Positions 44,546 through 55,016 of a DNA stretch of 64,000 bases are shown here, piece after piece; within the stretch, counting starts at the first letter, position 1; each line of letters starts with the position of its first letter. The translations under genes were made by a program, and so were the position numbers. The notes beneath the pieces are model-generated. The model saw only the letters and a program-made list of their open reading frames with translations, was not told the DNA's origin and did no database searches. This DNA comes from CAWEBF01 sp963807235 (GTDB taxonomy: Bacteria; Acidobacteriota; Vicinamibacteria; Vicinamibacterales; UBA2999), in assembly GCA_963807235.1 (NCBI GenBank), contig CAWEBF010000002.1, positions 10,249-74,248 on the forward strand. Reading direction: 5' to 3'.

Positions 44546-45148
44546 TTAGGAAGGCTGAGCTTCAGAGTGTGGACGGGCCGGCACGATCGAGATGGCGCCG
44601 TTCTGCTCCAGCACCGCGTGCTCTACCTGGTCCGTGCGCGACAAGCCGTGCCGTTCTCGGGCGGCGGTCAACACATCGTCCATCGATACGCACTCAACGG
44701 CCATCTGGTTTCTGCGCGCCGAGCCGTGCACGATGAGCGGCAGCGGCAGCCCATCCAGAATCGCGTCCACCATTGGCCACTTCTGCTTGGCCTTCGCGAG
44801 TGCGATGTCGATCACGACGAGCGTGGAGACCACCACCAGTCCCGTCGACAGTCGGTAGTCGTCGCCCACGAGAGCCTGCTGCGTGGCGTCTCCGATGATG
44901 AGAATAAGGATGAGGTCGAACGTCGTGACCTGCGCCATCGATCGGTGCCCGGCCACGCGGAAGACGGCCAGCAGGAACGCGTACACGGCCGCGGCGCGTG
45001 CCACCACGAACGGCGTCGAGATGAGGCCCGCCAGCGCCGCGACGATCACGGCCACGAGCGCGCACACTCCCGCCCTCTGGAAGCGGTGTTCGATAAGTCG
45101 CACTCGTTCCGTCGCGAAGTGGCCTTCGAGGTTGGTGTGAGTGGTCAT
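44546..45148 (-). CDS. DUF421 (YetF-type) membrane protein
   Basis: 200 residues: two to three N-terminal helices (CALVAVIVAALAGLISTPFV, RAAAVYAFLLAVFRVAG), the conserved RSMAQVTTFDLILILIIGDA block, a third helix (LVVVSTLVVIDIALAKAK) and a C-terminal cytosolic domain (LPLPLIVHGSARRNQMAVEC, VEHAVLEQNGAISIVP). This is the DUF421 family, found in membranes and sometimes stress-induced. Start ATG at 45148; upstream in-frame sequence is heptamer-derived. Confidence 0.8.
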   Translation of the reverse strand: MTTHTNLEGHFATERVRLIEHRFQRAGVCALVAVIVAALAGLISTPFVVARAAAVYAFLLAVFRVAGHRSMAQVTTFDLILILIIGDATQQALVGDDYRLSTGLVVVSTLVVIDIALAKAKQKWPMVDAILDGLPLPLIVHGSARRNQMAVECVSMDDVLTAARERHGLSRTDQVEHAVLEQNGAISIVPARPHSEAQPS

Positions 45149-45168
45149 GCCCCGGCCCGTGCAAGGAG

Positions 45169-45203
45169 GGCTCCAGGCTCCGGGCTCCAGGCTCCGGGCC
45201 TGG
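45169..45203. repeat. Period-7 array (GGCTCCA/GGCTCCG)
   Basis: GGCTCCA, GGCTCCG, GGCTCCA, GGCTCCG, GGCCTGG in perfect phase, directly followed by the four-helix remnant. Confidence 0.85.
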
Positions 45204-45205
45204 TC

Positions 45206-45481
45206 TTCGGCTTGCCTCTCCTGATGCGGAGGCATGCGCCCTCGTTGAAGGAAGCGCACGAAGCAGTACGCGGGACATCTGAGATTCCTCCACGTCGCGC
45301 TCGGTTCTGGCTCGAGAACTGCGGTACCTTCGTGGATTTATCCGCCGAGCTCGGGCTGGCGAGCGGTGGGGACTGGCCGGCAATTCGATCCAAGTGTGGG
45401 AGCGTGGTCAGACAGGTCCAGAAGCTTGTTGAGAAGGTCGAGGCGTTGGCCAATGCTGAAGCGCGAACGGCTGGTCGATAG
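45206..45481 (+). pseudogene. 5'-truncated, frameshifted four-helix-bundle remnant
   Basis: Pieces in shifting frames align with the intact gene at 42186-42581. FGLPLLMRRHA matches FGLRAQMRRAA, LVEGSARSSTRDI matches IVEGSARGTIRDY, LRFLHVALGSGS matches LRFLYVALGSAS, then LRYL, then DLSAELGL and SKCGSVVRQVQKLVEKVEAL match SLAPELGF and RDQCRDVVRQLQALVKRLEE. The first ~36 residues are missing: homology begins three bases after the heptamer array. At least three frame breaks lie within 270 bases. A decayed paralogue. Confidence 0.75.
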
Positions 45482-45493
45482 TCCGTTACCGGG

Positions 45494-45521
45494 CCTGGAG
45501 CCCGGAGCCTGGAGCCTGGAG
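45494..45521. repeat. Period-7 array (CCTGGAG)
   Basis: CCTGGAG, CCCGGAG, CCTGGAG, CCTGGAG in perfect phase. It lies between the four-helix remnant and the TamB stop, so the remnant is bracketed on both sides. Confidence 0.85.
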
Positions 45522-45525
45522 CCCC

Positions 45526-48500
45526 TCAGTAACTAAAGAACACAACGAGATCGATCCCCGCCGTCTCGACCCGCCGCGTGAGCGACCGGTTCGCGGCGTT
45601 GCGGCCCTGCGCCACCGACCCTTCGAGCCGCAGGAAATCGCTGATCTGGTATTCGAGCTCGAACTCGCTGACGTCCTGCGTGCCGAAGCTCTGCCGGAAC
45701 TTCGCGAACAGCTTTTCGCCGACCTGACGCCCGATCGCGACTGAGGGGCCGCTCCGCTCGTCTCCCACCGCGTCCAGTTCCACGAGGTCGAGATCGAGTG
45801 CGCGCTCCAACGAGACCGCCAGCGGCGTGACGACGAAGCCGCTGGCCATCCCCGCGGCGCGTTCGGCCAGGTCGCTCACCTCACCCTGGCCCAGCCGGTT
45901 CACCGGCTGGTTGAACACGATCAGCGAAAAGACGTCGGACTCCTCGAGCGGCGGCTGGCTGGACAAGGTCACCCTCGGGTTGCGCGCCGTGCCGGTCACG
46001 TTCACGTGGGCCACGATGCCCGAGATCACGCGCTCGGCCGTGACGTTCAGCGCCGGGTCAATCGGCTGCTGATTCCCGCGGAACACGATCTGGCCGTCGC
46101 GGAGCACCTCGAACCGCCGGCCCTGGAAGTCATAGGTGCCGCGCACGGTATTCACCGCGCCGACCAGCACGGCATCCTGGCCCGATTCGCGGCGGAAGGT
46201 GAAGTCGCCGCCGGCTGTGATGTTCATGTCGCCCAGTGAGACGGAGCTGCCGGCCGTACGAATATCGCGCCCGCGCAGCACCAGGTTGTCGGGAATCCCC
46301 ACCGTGAGGTTGAACGCGATGGGTTGTGTCTCCTTCGCGGCCGCTGCCTGGGCAGCCGTTTGCTCCACCGCGGGCGCCAACGCCGCCGGGATCGCGTCGG
46401 GCTTGGACGTGATGACCTGGATGGGCGGCGCCTGATCGAGCCTGGAGGCGACTGGATCTGGATCGACGGCATACGCGCTCGAGGTGAACCGGTCCAGCAG
46501 GACGTCCACCTCCAATCGTCCCGACCGCACCTGCACCACGCCTTCCACCCTCGGCGCAAGCACGGTGCCGGACACGTTGAGCGACGAGTCCACCGCCAGC
46601 TCGCCCAGCTCGTTGTCCAGCACCTCGAAATCGGTGGCCGTCAGCGTGAGCTGGATGTCGCGAACGGCACGCTCCTCGAGATGCAGGGTCCCCGTCCCTT
46701 CCAGCACATGCTGGTCGTCGTCGAGCATCCGCAGCTGTGCGATGCGCACGTCGTTGCCGTCCAGGTGCGCCTGCATGGTCACGCCGGTGTAGGGCACCCC
46801 AGTGGACGTCACGGTGAACGCCCCTTCCTCGACCGCCACAATCCCCTCGGCGCGAGGCGAGAGACCGGTGCCTGTCAGGTGCATGTCCACCGTCAAGCGG
46901 CCGACCGCATTCGTCAGCTGGTCGGTGGCTGCGGCCAGCACAGCCAGGTCGATGCCGGAGCTGGTGACGTCCACCTGCAGCTTCTCGTCGGTCAGCGCGC
47001 CGCGCTCGATCGACACCGGTATCAGGCCGTGCATCTCCAGCTGCGAGCCCGGGCTCTGGATCAGCCGCGCGTCCACGGCTGCGCGGCTCGTGGCGTAGTC
47101 CACCTTGGCTTGCAAAGAATCGAAGCGGTATTCGCCCACCAAGCCGTTTGTGACAGCGAACTGTCCGGCGATCGTGCGTGCCTCGGAGGTGCCGCCAACC
47201 TCCGCCGCGACGTCCAGCATGCCGCCGAGCTGCCGATTGATCAGCAGCAGGTCGCCGATACCGTCCACGTCCACGCCAATGCCCCGGACCGTCAACAGGC
47301 CGGTGGCCTCCTTGCTGAGCGACAGGGTCCCCTGCGCCGCCACGCTCTGCATCCCGTTGACCAGCGTGAACCCGTTCGAAAACGTCACCAGGCCGTTGGC
47401 GTCGTAGCGCACCATCATCGGGGCGCCTTCGGGCAGGGCCCATCGCCCCGTGCCCGCCTCGATCGACAGGCGGTTCACGCGCACGTCGCGGTAGTCCGAG
47501 AAGAGCATCACCTGGCCCTCGCCGCTCACCGCGCGTCCCGCCTCCCGCGCCTCCGCTTGAAACTGGACGTCGTCCCCCGCCCTCTGCAGCGCGACCATCA
47601 GGGCCGGCACGTTCCGCCCGGCCACGGTGACCAGTGTGGAGTTGGTCTTCAGCATGCCGGTGAACGCGTTCACGTCGCGGCCGGGGATGCTCCCGTCGAA
47701 GGTCCCGTCGATGGTGAGCGCCTGGAAGATGTCGTCCACTTTGACGCTCGACGCTTTCAGCGTCGCCGCCATCGTCGGATCGGTGGAGGTGCCCGCCAGC
47801 GTGCCCTCGGCTTGCGCCCGGCCCGCCAGCGTCCGCCCGACCAGCGGGCTCAGGCGCGACAAATCGCCCATCGTGACCGTGTATTTCAGGTTCGACTCGC
47901 CGCGTTCCGCCAGCGCCACCGCGCCCATGGCCGTGACGTCCATCTGCGGCCCCATCGCCTCGAACGACGCCACATCGGCCTGGCTATTGGCGACACGTGC
48001 CACGACCCGTCCCTTGGTGATCTCCACCGGGCCGACAAAGGACTCCTGGAAATCCAGGCTGCCGCTGGCGTCCACGGCGTCCAGCGTAAAGGGCTGATCC
48101 AGGCGCGCAATCGTGCCCATCACGTCGAAGGCCCCGTTGAGGCCCGAGTCCAGGGTCGTCATCCCCGCCAGCACGGTCGCGTTCACGTTCGAGGCGGTGC
48201 CCCGCGCGGAGGTGGTCAGCGTCTGGTTCTCGATGTGCGCCGTCACGTCGGCGCGCTCGAAGCTGGAATTGAACGCCGTGGACGATTCGAGCGACGCCTT
48301 GGCGTCGAGCACCAGCGTGGCGAGCGACGTGCCGCTGCCGTCCACGGTCAGCTGGCCACTGAGGTCGCTCGCGTACGCATCACGCTGAAGCGACTCAATC
48401 TCGAGCACCTGCCCCCAGTGCTCCACGTTCGCGTGGTCGACGCGCCCATCGAAGCCGTAGCGGATGACTTCATCCACGTTGGAAAAGCGCCCGCGGCTCC

Positions 48501-49945
48501 CGCGCCCGATGCCGGTGCCTTCCACCGTGGAGGGGTCGAACACCATCGACGCGTCGAGCCGTGTGCCTGCCCCCTTCACGTCGTAGGTGCCCGCCAGGTC
48601 GCTCTCCAGCCTGGGCAGGGGCAGTTGTCGCGGCATGCGGCGCAGGTCCGCGTTGGTCAGCTGCCCGGCCAGCTGATAGCGCACGGGTCGAGCCGAGGGG
48701 GAGATGGTGCCGCGCGTGGTGGCCGTGGCACCGTACGCGGCCGCGCGCCCGTCCACGCCCAGCACGCCGCGCGAGAAGCGAACCCGGCTCGATGCCGACT
48801 GCCACTCGTAGCCCCAGATGCGCGAGCCGGTGGAGCGCACCTGCGCCGTGCCGGTCAGGCGATCGAAGGCGAAGCCCGCTCCGTCGAGTGCCAGGTCGAT
48901 GGTGGCCTCCGCGGTCAGGCGGCTCGCCACGTCGCGGTTCGCCAGTGGCACGGCCAGGTCCAGGCGCTCGGTGGCCACGTTGCCGCGAAACGTGCGAGTA
49001 GGACCGCTGGTGTCCACCAGCACGTTGGCGCGCACGGTGCCCGTGCTTTGATCCGAGAGCGTCGTGTCCACGCGCAGGCGGTCCATCGGTCCCGACGCGC
49101 TCACAGCGCCCGACACGGTCAGGGGACGTCCGGCCAGACCGGGTACGACGCCGGAGAACTCCTCGAAGTCCAGCGGCGCCAGCGACAGATTGGACACCAT
49201 CGTCCCCCTGTCGCCCGGTGCAGCCGGAACATACGAGAAGGAACCGTCCAGCGCGCTCCGGGGGGTGCGCAGGTGCAGGTCCTGGACGTAGTGGCGGCCC
49301 TGGCTCGTCGTCCATCGGCCCGACACCGACGACACCGCGAGGGCCGGATCCTCGGCCTGGAACGTCGCGCGATCGATGTCGAGGTCGGTCACGCCGGCGG
49401 CAAACGTCAACGACAGCTCGCCGTTGAATCCCCTGATACGCGCGGGCCACCGCACCGCGCCCTCGTTGGTGGCGCGCTCGATCGAGACCGTTCCCTCCCG
49501 CACCACCATGCCCGGCATCCGCAGCGCGCGGCCAGGCCCGCCCCGTCGCTCGGGAAGCCGCAGCAGGCTCGCGATGCGCCAGCGAGTGCCGTCGTGGATC
49601 AGGCGCACGCGTGGGCGCGTGACGGTGAGATCGCGGAACAGCAGGTCGTTCCGCACCAGCTCCCACGATTTGTAGTTGAGCCGCACCTCGTCAACCGCCA
49701 CGACCTCCTGGCCATCCTGGGTAATCCGCACGTTCTTCAGGTACCGTTCCGGTGACCAGGTTGCCTTCGATGGCGCCGAGCGACAGCGTGCCGTTGAGGA
49801 ATCGCGCGGCCTGGTTCTCGGCGACGATGCGGATCCTTTCGCGGAACCAGGACGTGTAGCTGACGGCCACGGCCGCGGCGACGAGCATCAGCAGGACAAC
49901 CACCAGGATGCCCAACGCCTTCGCGAGCCGGATCAGCCAGCGCAT
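45526..49945 (-). CDS. tamB: TamB-like translocation/assembly protein (one frameshift)
   Basis: About 1472 residues. The N-terminal membrane anchor (LGILVVVLLMLVAAAVAVSY) is followed by a very long beta-rich repeat region, the bridge between inner and outer membrane. The C-terminal DUF490 domain is clear: YDFQGRRFEVLRDGQIVFRG, NPRVTLSSQPPLEESDVFSL and EYQISDFLRLEGSVAQG. The frame breaks near 49745 (EGNLVTGT then YLKNVRITQDG). It follows the Omp85 gene by one base. TamA/TamB act in outer-membrane protein insertion and lipid transport. The last codons abut a heptamer array. Confidence 0.88.
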
Positions 49946-49946
49946 G

Positions 49947-51982
49947 TCAGAACGCCTGACCCAGGCTGACGTGCACGCGCCAGAAACGCGATTCGGGCTC
50001 GCCTTCGATGATCAGGCCCTCCTGGTGGTTGATTTGACGCGCGAGATCCAGCCGCAGCGAACCCAGGGCCGTCGAGTAGCGCACGCCGAGGCCCGCGTCG
50101 TACAGCAGATTCCTGGCGGACCATCTCCACGCCGTGGCAGTGACGCTGCCGGCGTCCACGAAGCCCACCAGGCCGATGCCCTTCCACAGCGGCGGCGTGC
50201 GCCATTCCGCCGACATCTCGAGCATGGCGTGGCCGCCGATCGGCTCGCCTTCGGAGTTCAGCGGCGCGACCTCGAATCGGCCCCAGCCGCGGAGGCTGGT
50301 GGCGCCGCCCAGGAAGTACCGCTTGAAGAACGGCACGCTGATCTCGTTGATGCCGAAGCCGTCGATGGTGCCGATGCGGGCGCGCTGCGCCAGCACGCCC
50401 AGCCGTCCCACCGGCAGGTAGAACCGCACTTCGGCGGTCGTCTCCGTGTATCGAAGTCCCCGGGCAGCCAGCCGCCGGCGCGCTCCAGATGGCCGGCGAT
50501 CGTGTAGCCGCGCTCGCGCTGCAGCAGATCCGCGACCGTGCTGCGGGTGGCGTCGATGTCGATCGCGCCCAGAATGCCCTTGCCAACGCCGGTTTCCGGA
50601 TTCAGGCCTTGCGCGATCAGGTCATCGCGCACCAAGGGATCGGCCAGTGCCTCCGGGGTGACCAGGTATTCCTCGTTCTGGTGGATGAGCGCAAGTGAGA
50701 CGCTGGAGCTGCCGCCCCTGCCCGTGACCACATCCCGCTCCGAGAGGCGGTAGGTGAAGGTGCCGCGGCCGCCCTTGGTGTCGAGGTCGAATGCGGGCTC
50801 ACGGGCGTACCAGGCCTGCGCGGACAGCCGCAGCGACAGCCGCGGCGTGAAGACGTACGGCTGGATCAGCTCGGTGCGCAGGCCGCGATCGAGCGACGAC
50901 CACTTGCCGTGGACCGTGCCTGTCCGGGCGCCGCCGAACAGGTTCAGGTGCTTCCACTCCGCCTCGCCACGGGCGCGCTCCTCCGACCCGTAGCCCACGC
51001 TGGTGCGAATCTGCCGCAGCTTGTTGCTGGTCACGGCCACGTTCACCGGCACACGTCCGTTCACCACCGTCTGGCCCACCAGTTCCACGTCCGCCAGCTG
51101 GAACAGCTGCATGTCGTACAGGCGGTTCTCGCTTTCCGTGGTGGCGGCCAGGCTGAACTTGTCGCCTGTCTTGAACGCCAGGGCGCGCCGGACCACTTCC
51201 TCGTCCACGCTCTCGTCGCCCTTCACCGCGATCTCACCGTAAGCGGCGGGATCGCCCGGATCGGCTGTCAACGTCACGATCACCGGCGTGCCGATCACCG
51301 GGTTCTCTGCAACGTCCACCTGCGGGAACGGGAAGCCCGCGTCCTGCAGCGCGCGCATCGCCATGCCGTGCGCGGCGCCAATCGACGCGTGGTCCAGCAC
51401 GGTGCCGGCCTCGAGCGCGATGTTCTTCCGCAGTTTCTCCAGGTCCTCCGGCGGCAGCGCGTCGAACCCCACGAAGTCGAGCTGCGCGACGAGCCGTGGT
51501 GCGCCTTCATCCACCGTGATCGAAAGCGCCACGGCGTCCTGCTGGTCGTTCAGGTCCGCGGTCACCGCGGTGACGCGCGCGTTGCGATAGCCGTGATCCT
51601 GATAGAAGCGCACCACGCGCTTCAGGTCGTCGTCGAACGTGCGGCGGTCGAAGTACCGCTTGCGGCCCCAGAAGAACCGGCTGCTGACGCGCGTGCCCAG
51701 CACGGCCGTGATCTGCTTGGAGGTGAAGGCCTTGGACCCTTCGATCGCGAGCTTGGTGACTTTGATCAGCTGCGGCTGCCGTGTCCGCGCGTCCGGCTCG
51801 GTTGTCTGCGGCCGCGCCACCGAGACCGTCGGTGTCTGCGACACCGTCGGTGCCTGTGTCACCGGGGGCACAGTCGACGCACCAGTGGGCTCTTGCGCCA
51901 AAGCCGGGGCGCTGACACTCAACGCGCTGATGATGAGAAGCAGCCCGGGGACGAGGCTCGCGCTCCACCCGAGAAACTGCAT
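49947..51982 (-). CDS. tamA: TamA/BamA-type Omp85 outer-membrane protein (one frameshift)
   Basis: About 678 residues. Signal peptide (LVPGLLLIISALSVSAPALA) and a Thr/Pro-rich linker lead to POTRA-type repeats (ITKLAIEGSKAFTSKQI-like, LDFVGFDALPPEDLEKLRK, AYGEIAVKGDESVDEEVVRR). The C-terminal barrel has the lid motif TSLRGWGRFE and a final WRVHVSLGQAF ending in Phe. The frame breaks near 50452. TamB follows directly, which favours TamA over BamA. Divergent from the AsmA-like gene. Confidence 0.85.
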
Positions 51983-52005
51983 AGAACAGGTAGGTTACAC
52001 GGATC

Positions 52006-53718
52006 GTGCCAGGGATCGTCCACGCAACTACCCTGCCGGCCGAGTTGGAGGGTGCCGGCCCGACCTACTTTAGGCATGTAGAGTGCCATCGCCACACGAC
52101 ATCCCATCGGCGCCCCGCAGTTACGAGTGGCACGAGACGTGAAGAGCTAGATACTGAGCCGCCTTCCTTGCGAACTGCACGACGTGTCCTCCTGGGCGTT
52201 CTTATCGCCGGCGCCCTTGCCGTGGGAACCGGCTATCTGGTGCTCACCAGCTCGTGGGCAAGCGAGCGCATCCGCGCCTCGATGGTCACCTACCTGTCCG
52301 ACAAATTCGACGCCGACGTGGCTATTGCGGAGATGTCGATCGACCTGGTGCCGCGACTGTCGATCGCAGGCCGCGGGCTCACGTTGACGCGGCGCACCGA
52401 CACCGCCAGCGGCCCCTTCGTCACGCTCGAACAATTCCACGTGGCCGGCACGCCGCTGTCGCTCCTGCGCCGCCACGTGGATCTGGTGATGGTGGACGGC
52501 TTCGAGGTCCGCGTGAAGCGAGGTGGCCCGAAGAACACATCGGTCGAGCGCGTCTCGCACCAGGACGTGACGATCGGCGAGGTCACGGTTCGCAACGGCG
52601 TGCTGCTGATCCTGCCCAGGAACCCCGAGAAGCTGCCGCTGCAGTTCGATCTCGAGCAGGTGAAGCTCGAGGACTTCGGCTTCGACCGGCCTTCCACGTA
52701 TCGCGCCCGGCTGACGAACCCGAAGCCGCGCGGGTACATCGACAGCACCGGCACCGTCGGTCCGTGGGACCTCTATGAGCTGAGCCAGACACCAGTGGCG
52801 GGCGGCTACACGTTCGACCGAGCCGACATGAGCACCATCAACGGCATCGGCGGCACGCTGACGTCCACGGGCAAGTTCGAGGGGCACTTGGAGCGTATCC
52901 GCGTGGCGGGTGTGACATCCGTCCCCGACTTCCATCTGGAGATGACGAAGCAGCCCGTACCGTTGGAGGCCAAGTTCCGCGCCACGGTGGACGGCACGAG
53001 CGGCGACACCTACCTGGAGGAAGTGCTGGCGACGCTGGGCACATCGAAGATTCGCGCCACGGGGTCGGTGGCCGGCGCGCCCAAGGTCAAGGGCCGGTCG
53101 GTGCTGCTGGACGTGCACATCGACGAAGGGCAGCTTCAGGACGTGCTGCGCCTGGCCGTGAAAGGTGAACGTCCGCCGCTGCTCGGCAGGCTGGGGCTGC
53201 GCAGCGCTTTCGAGCTGCCGCCAGGGGAGGCAGACGTGCCAGAGCGGCTGCGGCTCAAGGGCACGTTCACCATCACGGGCGGGCAGTTCACGAGCGACAC
53301 GGTGCAGGACAAGATCGACGGCCTGAGCCGCCGGGGGCGCGGAGAACCCACCAACACCAACGTCCAGAACGTGCTGTCCACGTTCGGCGGCGCCTTTTCG
53401 CTCGGCGACGGTGTGCTGCGGCTGCCGCGGTTTCAGTTCGCCGTCCGGGGATCCACGGTGGACCTGAGCGGCACGTATGCGCTCAAGAGCGAGACGATGA
53501 ACTTCGCCGGCACGCTGGCGCTCGACGCGCCGCTCTCGAAGACCACCACGGGCTTCAAATCGCTGCTGCTCAAGGCCGTGGATCCGCTGTTCCGTGGGCG
53601 CGGCGTGGGCACACTGGTTCCCATCAAGATTGCGGGGAGCGTGGAGAAGCCGGAGTTCGGAGTAAACGTGGGGCAAGTGTTACGTCGATCGACCGTGCCG
53701 CCCAGGCCTGGAGCCTGA
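52006..53718 (+). CDS. AsmA-like membrane-anchored protein
   Basis: Up to 570 residues; the start is uncertain (GTG 52006, or a later codon, since the first ~45 residues look non-coding). An N-terminal helix (RRVLLGVLIAGALAVGTGYL) is followed by AsmA-like beta structure: VAIAEMSIDLVPRLSIAGRG, VDLVMVDGFEVRVKRGGPK, LPLQFDLEQVKLEDFGFDR, TMNFAGTLALDAPLSKTTTG. AsmA/TamB-fold proteins carry lipid across the periplasm. Divergent from tamA. The last codons (RPGA) come from a heptamer array. Confidence 0.75.
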   Translation: MPGIVHATTLPAELEGAGPTYFRHVECHRHTTSHRRPAVTSGTRREELDTEPPSLRTARRVLLGVLIAGALAVGTGYLVLTSSWASERIRASMVTYLSDKFDADVAIAEMSIDLVPRLSIAGRGLTLTRRTDTASGPFVTLEQFHVAGTPLSLLRRHVDLVMVDGFEVRVKRGGPKNTSVERVSHQDVTIGEVTVRNGVLLILPRNPEKLPLQFDLEQVKLEDFGFDRPSTYRARLTNPKPRGYIDSTGTVGPWDLYELSQTPVAGGYTFDRADMSTINGIGGTLTSTGKFEGHLERIRVAGVTSVPDFHLEMTKQPVPLEAKFRATVDGTSGDTYLEEVLATLGTSKIRATGSVAGAPKVKGRSVLLDVHIDEGQLQDVLRLAVKGERPPLLGRLGLRSAFELPPGEADVPERLRLKGTFTITGGQFTSDTVQDKIDGLSRRGRGEPTNTNVQNVLSTFGGAFSLGDGVLRLPRFQFAVRGSTVDLSGTYALKSETMNFAGTLALDAPLSKTTTGFKSLLLKAVDPLFRGRGVGTLVPIKIAGSVEKPEFGVNVGQVLRRSTVPPRPGA

Positions 53719-53727
53719 GGCCCGGGA
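53707..53727. repeat. Short period-7 array
   Basis: CCTGGAG, CCTGAGG, CCCGGGA in phase, overlapping the last codons and stop of the AsmA-like gene. Confidence 0.55.
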
Positions 53728-53739
53728 GGCGCCCTTCCG

Positions 53740-53927
53740 TCAGCGCTGCGAGATTCCGGAAGCGGTGCTCGCGGTCCACGACGGCGGATCGCTGGCCGGG
53801 AAGGAGTCGTCCAGCTCCTCGTCCACCCGCTTCGACGCGCGATTGCGCTGCGCCGCCGGCCGCACGAATTTCTGGATGCGGCGGCCACGGCCGCCAGGAA
53901 CACGAAGCGGGAAATCATTCTCATCAT
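53740..53927 (-). CDS. Small protein with DDSFPASDPPSWT motif (one frameshift)
   Basis: About 61 residues. A start region MMRMISRFVFLAAVAAA is followed, after a break near 53880, by RIQKFVRPAAQRNRASKRVD and ELDDSFPASDPPSWTAST. The DDSFPASDPPSWT block is a recurring motif in small uncharacterised bacterial proteins. GAGGA lies before the ATG. It is the last of three leftward small genes. Confidence 0.55.
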
Positions 53928-53942
53928 GGGACGCGTCCTCTT

Positions 53943-54185
53943 TCAGGGCTTGTTCTCGTCTGTCGGATCCGAGCCTTCGGACTCGACGTCTTCTTCGGTG
54001 GGCAGCCGGGGGATGGGGATGGGATCCGGCGCGACCGTCTTGTCGTCGGCCGCGGCCGGCACCACCGGAGACCGGCCTTTGCCTGCGGGAACCTCAGGAC
54101 CCCGGACCTGCTGATCCGGCAGGTTGTCCTTCCTGTAGGGCGCGTCTGGCTTGAGGCCGATCTCCAGCTTGTCTCTCCAGGTCAT
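53943..54185 (-). CDS. Small proline/charged-rich hypothetical
   Basis: 80 residues from the ATG at 54185 (leader AGGAGTGTCCCC). MTWRDKLEIGLKPDAPYRKD, then NLPDQQVRGPEVPAGKGRSP, then a disordered acidic tail. The opening resembles other acidobacterial small proteins; function unknown. Between the BON lipoprotein and the DDSFPASDPP gene on the same strand. Confidence 0.6.
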   Translation of the reverse strand: MTWRDKLEIGLKPDAPYRKDNLPDQQVRGPEVPAGKGRSPVVPAAADDKTVAPDPIPIPRLPTEEDVESEGSDPTDENKP

Positions 54186-54223
54186 GGGGACACTCCTAGT
54201 CACCTGGGACAGGTGCAAACGAA

Positions 54224-54730
54224 CTACGACTTCGGGCCGACCTCGAGGGAATTCACCACGTCGCGGACGCCGGATTCGGCGCGCGACAGGGTGCCCACGC
54301 GGTCCTTCATCTCGACGGTGGGCACGCGGCCTGTGATGGTCACCACGCCCTGCGACGCGTCGAACGTGATCGCGTGATCCTTCAAGGCCGCGTCCAGCTT
54401 CACAACGTTATTGAGGCGCGTCTCGATGGCGTCGTCGAAGTCGTTGGCGGTCTGCTCATGGCCGCCTTCCACCGTGACCTCGTTCGCTACCTGGGCGCCG
54501 GTGCCCACGGCCGCGCTGACCACGTCGCCGGCACGCTGCCGGTCGGTCTCGGACGCCACCACGCCGGTCACGTGGATCACCTTCGCGTCTGCGTCGTAAT
54601 CGGCCTCAGCCGCCTGCAGGCCGGCGCCATCGAGGGCGCGGTCCGCCACGTCTTCGTAGTCGGGCTCGTTGCGTCCGCAAGAGGCGACAAGCGCGCCCGC
54701 TGTCAGCAGAGCTATCACTGTTTTCGTCAT
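54224..54730 (-). CDS. Lipoprotein with two BON domains
   Basis: 168 residues. Lipobox LVASC (Cys near residue 18) after a short hydrophobic helix, then two BON domains (DADAKVIHVTGVVASETDRQ and FDASQGVVTITGRVPTVEMK). OsmY-like BON proteins are periplasmic and osmotically induced. GAGGACAACC before the ATG at 54730. Likely co-transcribed with the two small genes downstream. Confidence 0.8.
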   Translation of the reverse strand: MTKTVIALLTAGALVASCGRNEPDYEDVADRALDGAGLQAAEADYDADAKVIHVTGVVASETDRQRAGDVVSAAVGTGAQVANEVTVEGGHEQTANDFDDAIETRLNNVVKLDAALKDHAITFDASQGVVTITGRVPTVEMKDRVGTLSRAESGVRDVVNSLEVGPKS

Positions 54731-54948
54731 GGTTGTCCTCACTGAGGAAAGCAATCCCTCTCCATGTTGAAATAGCAAACGGCGGACCAAAGGCCCCAGG
54801 CGCTCGTATGTCCTTGGATTCAGGGAAAGCAAGCGCGAGCGTGGAGCGGTTCTGGCGCACCTCTACGGATGAGCGGGCATGCACCGATTTGGAACTGAAC
54901 CGTGTCTTGGGCTGCCGATCAGTGGCCGCGAATTGCGCAAGACATCCG

Positions 54949-54964
54949 TGGCACGCATGATGCT
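54949..54964 (+). promoter_or_regulatory. Candidate sigma54 promoter upstream of the SDR gene
   Basis: TGGCAC-GCATG-ATGCT has the GG (54950) and GC (54962) of a -24/-12 element separated by exactly 10 bases; one base differs from the TTGC consensus. It lies about 55 bases before the SDR ATG. The window encodes a sigma54 activator at 40620. No gene is seen in the remaining 54731-55016 stretch. Confidence 0.4.
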
Positions 54965-55016
54965 GCCCGGTTATTAGACGCCCTGACTCCCGCCCGCGCG
55001 TCAACGGCAGAGTCCC

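Noticed and set aside
46324..49755. A 1143-codon open frame on the plus strand
   Set aside because: It is antisense to the clear TamB gene, is Arg/His/Gly-rich with no domain pattern, and arises from high GC leaving few stops.
54809..54960. A 50-codon ORF in the gap before the SDR gene
   Set aside because: No ribosome-binding site, no pattern, and it overlaps the candidate sigma54 element.
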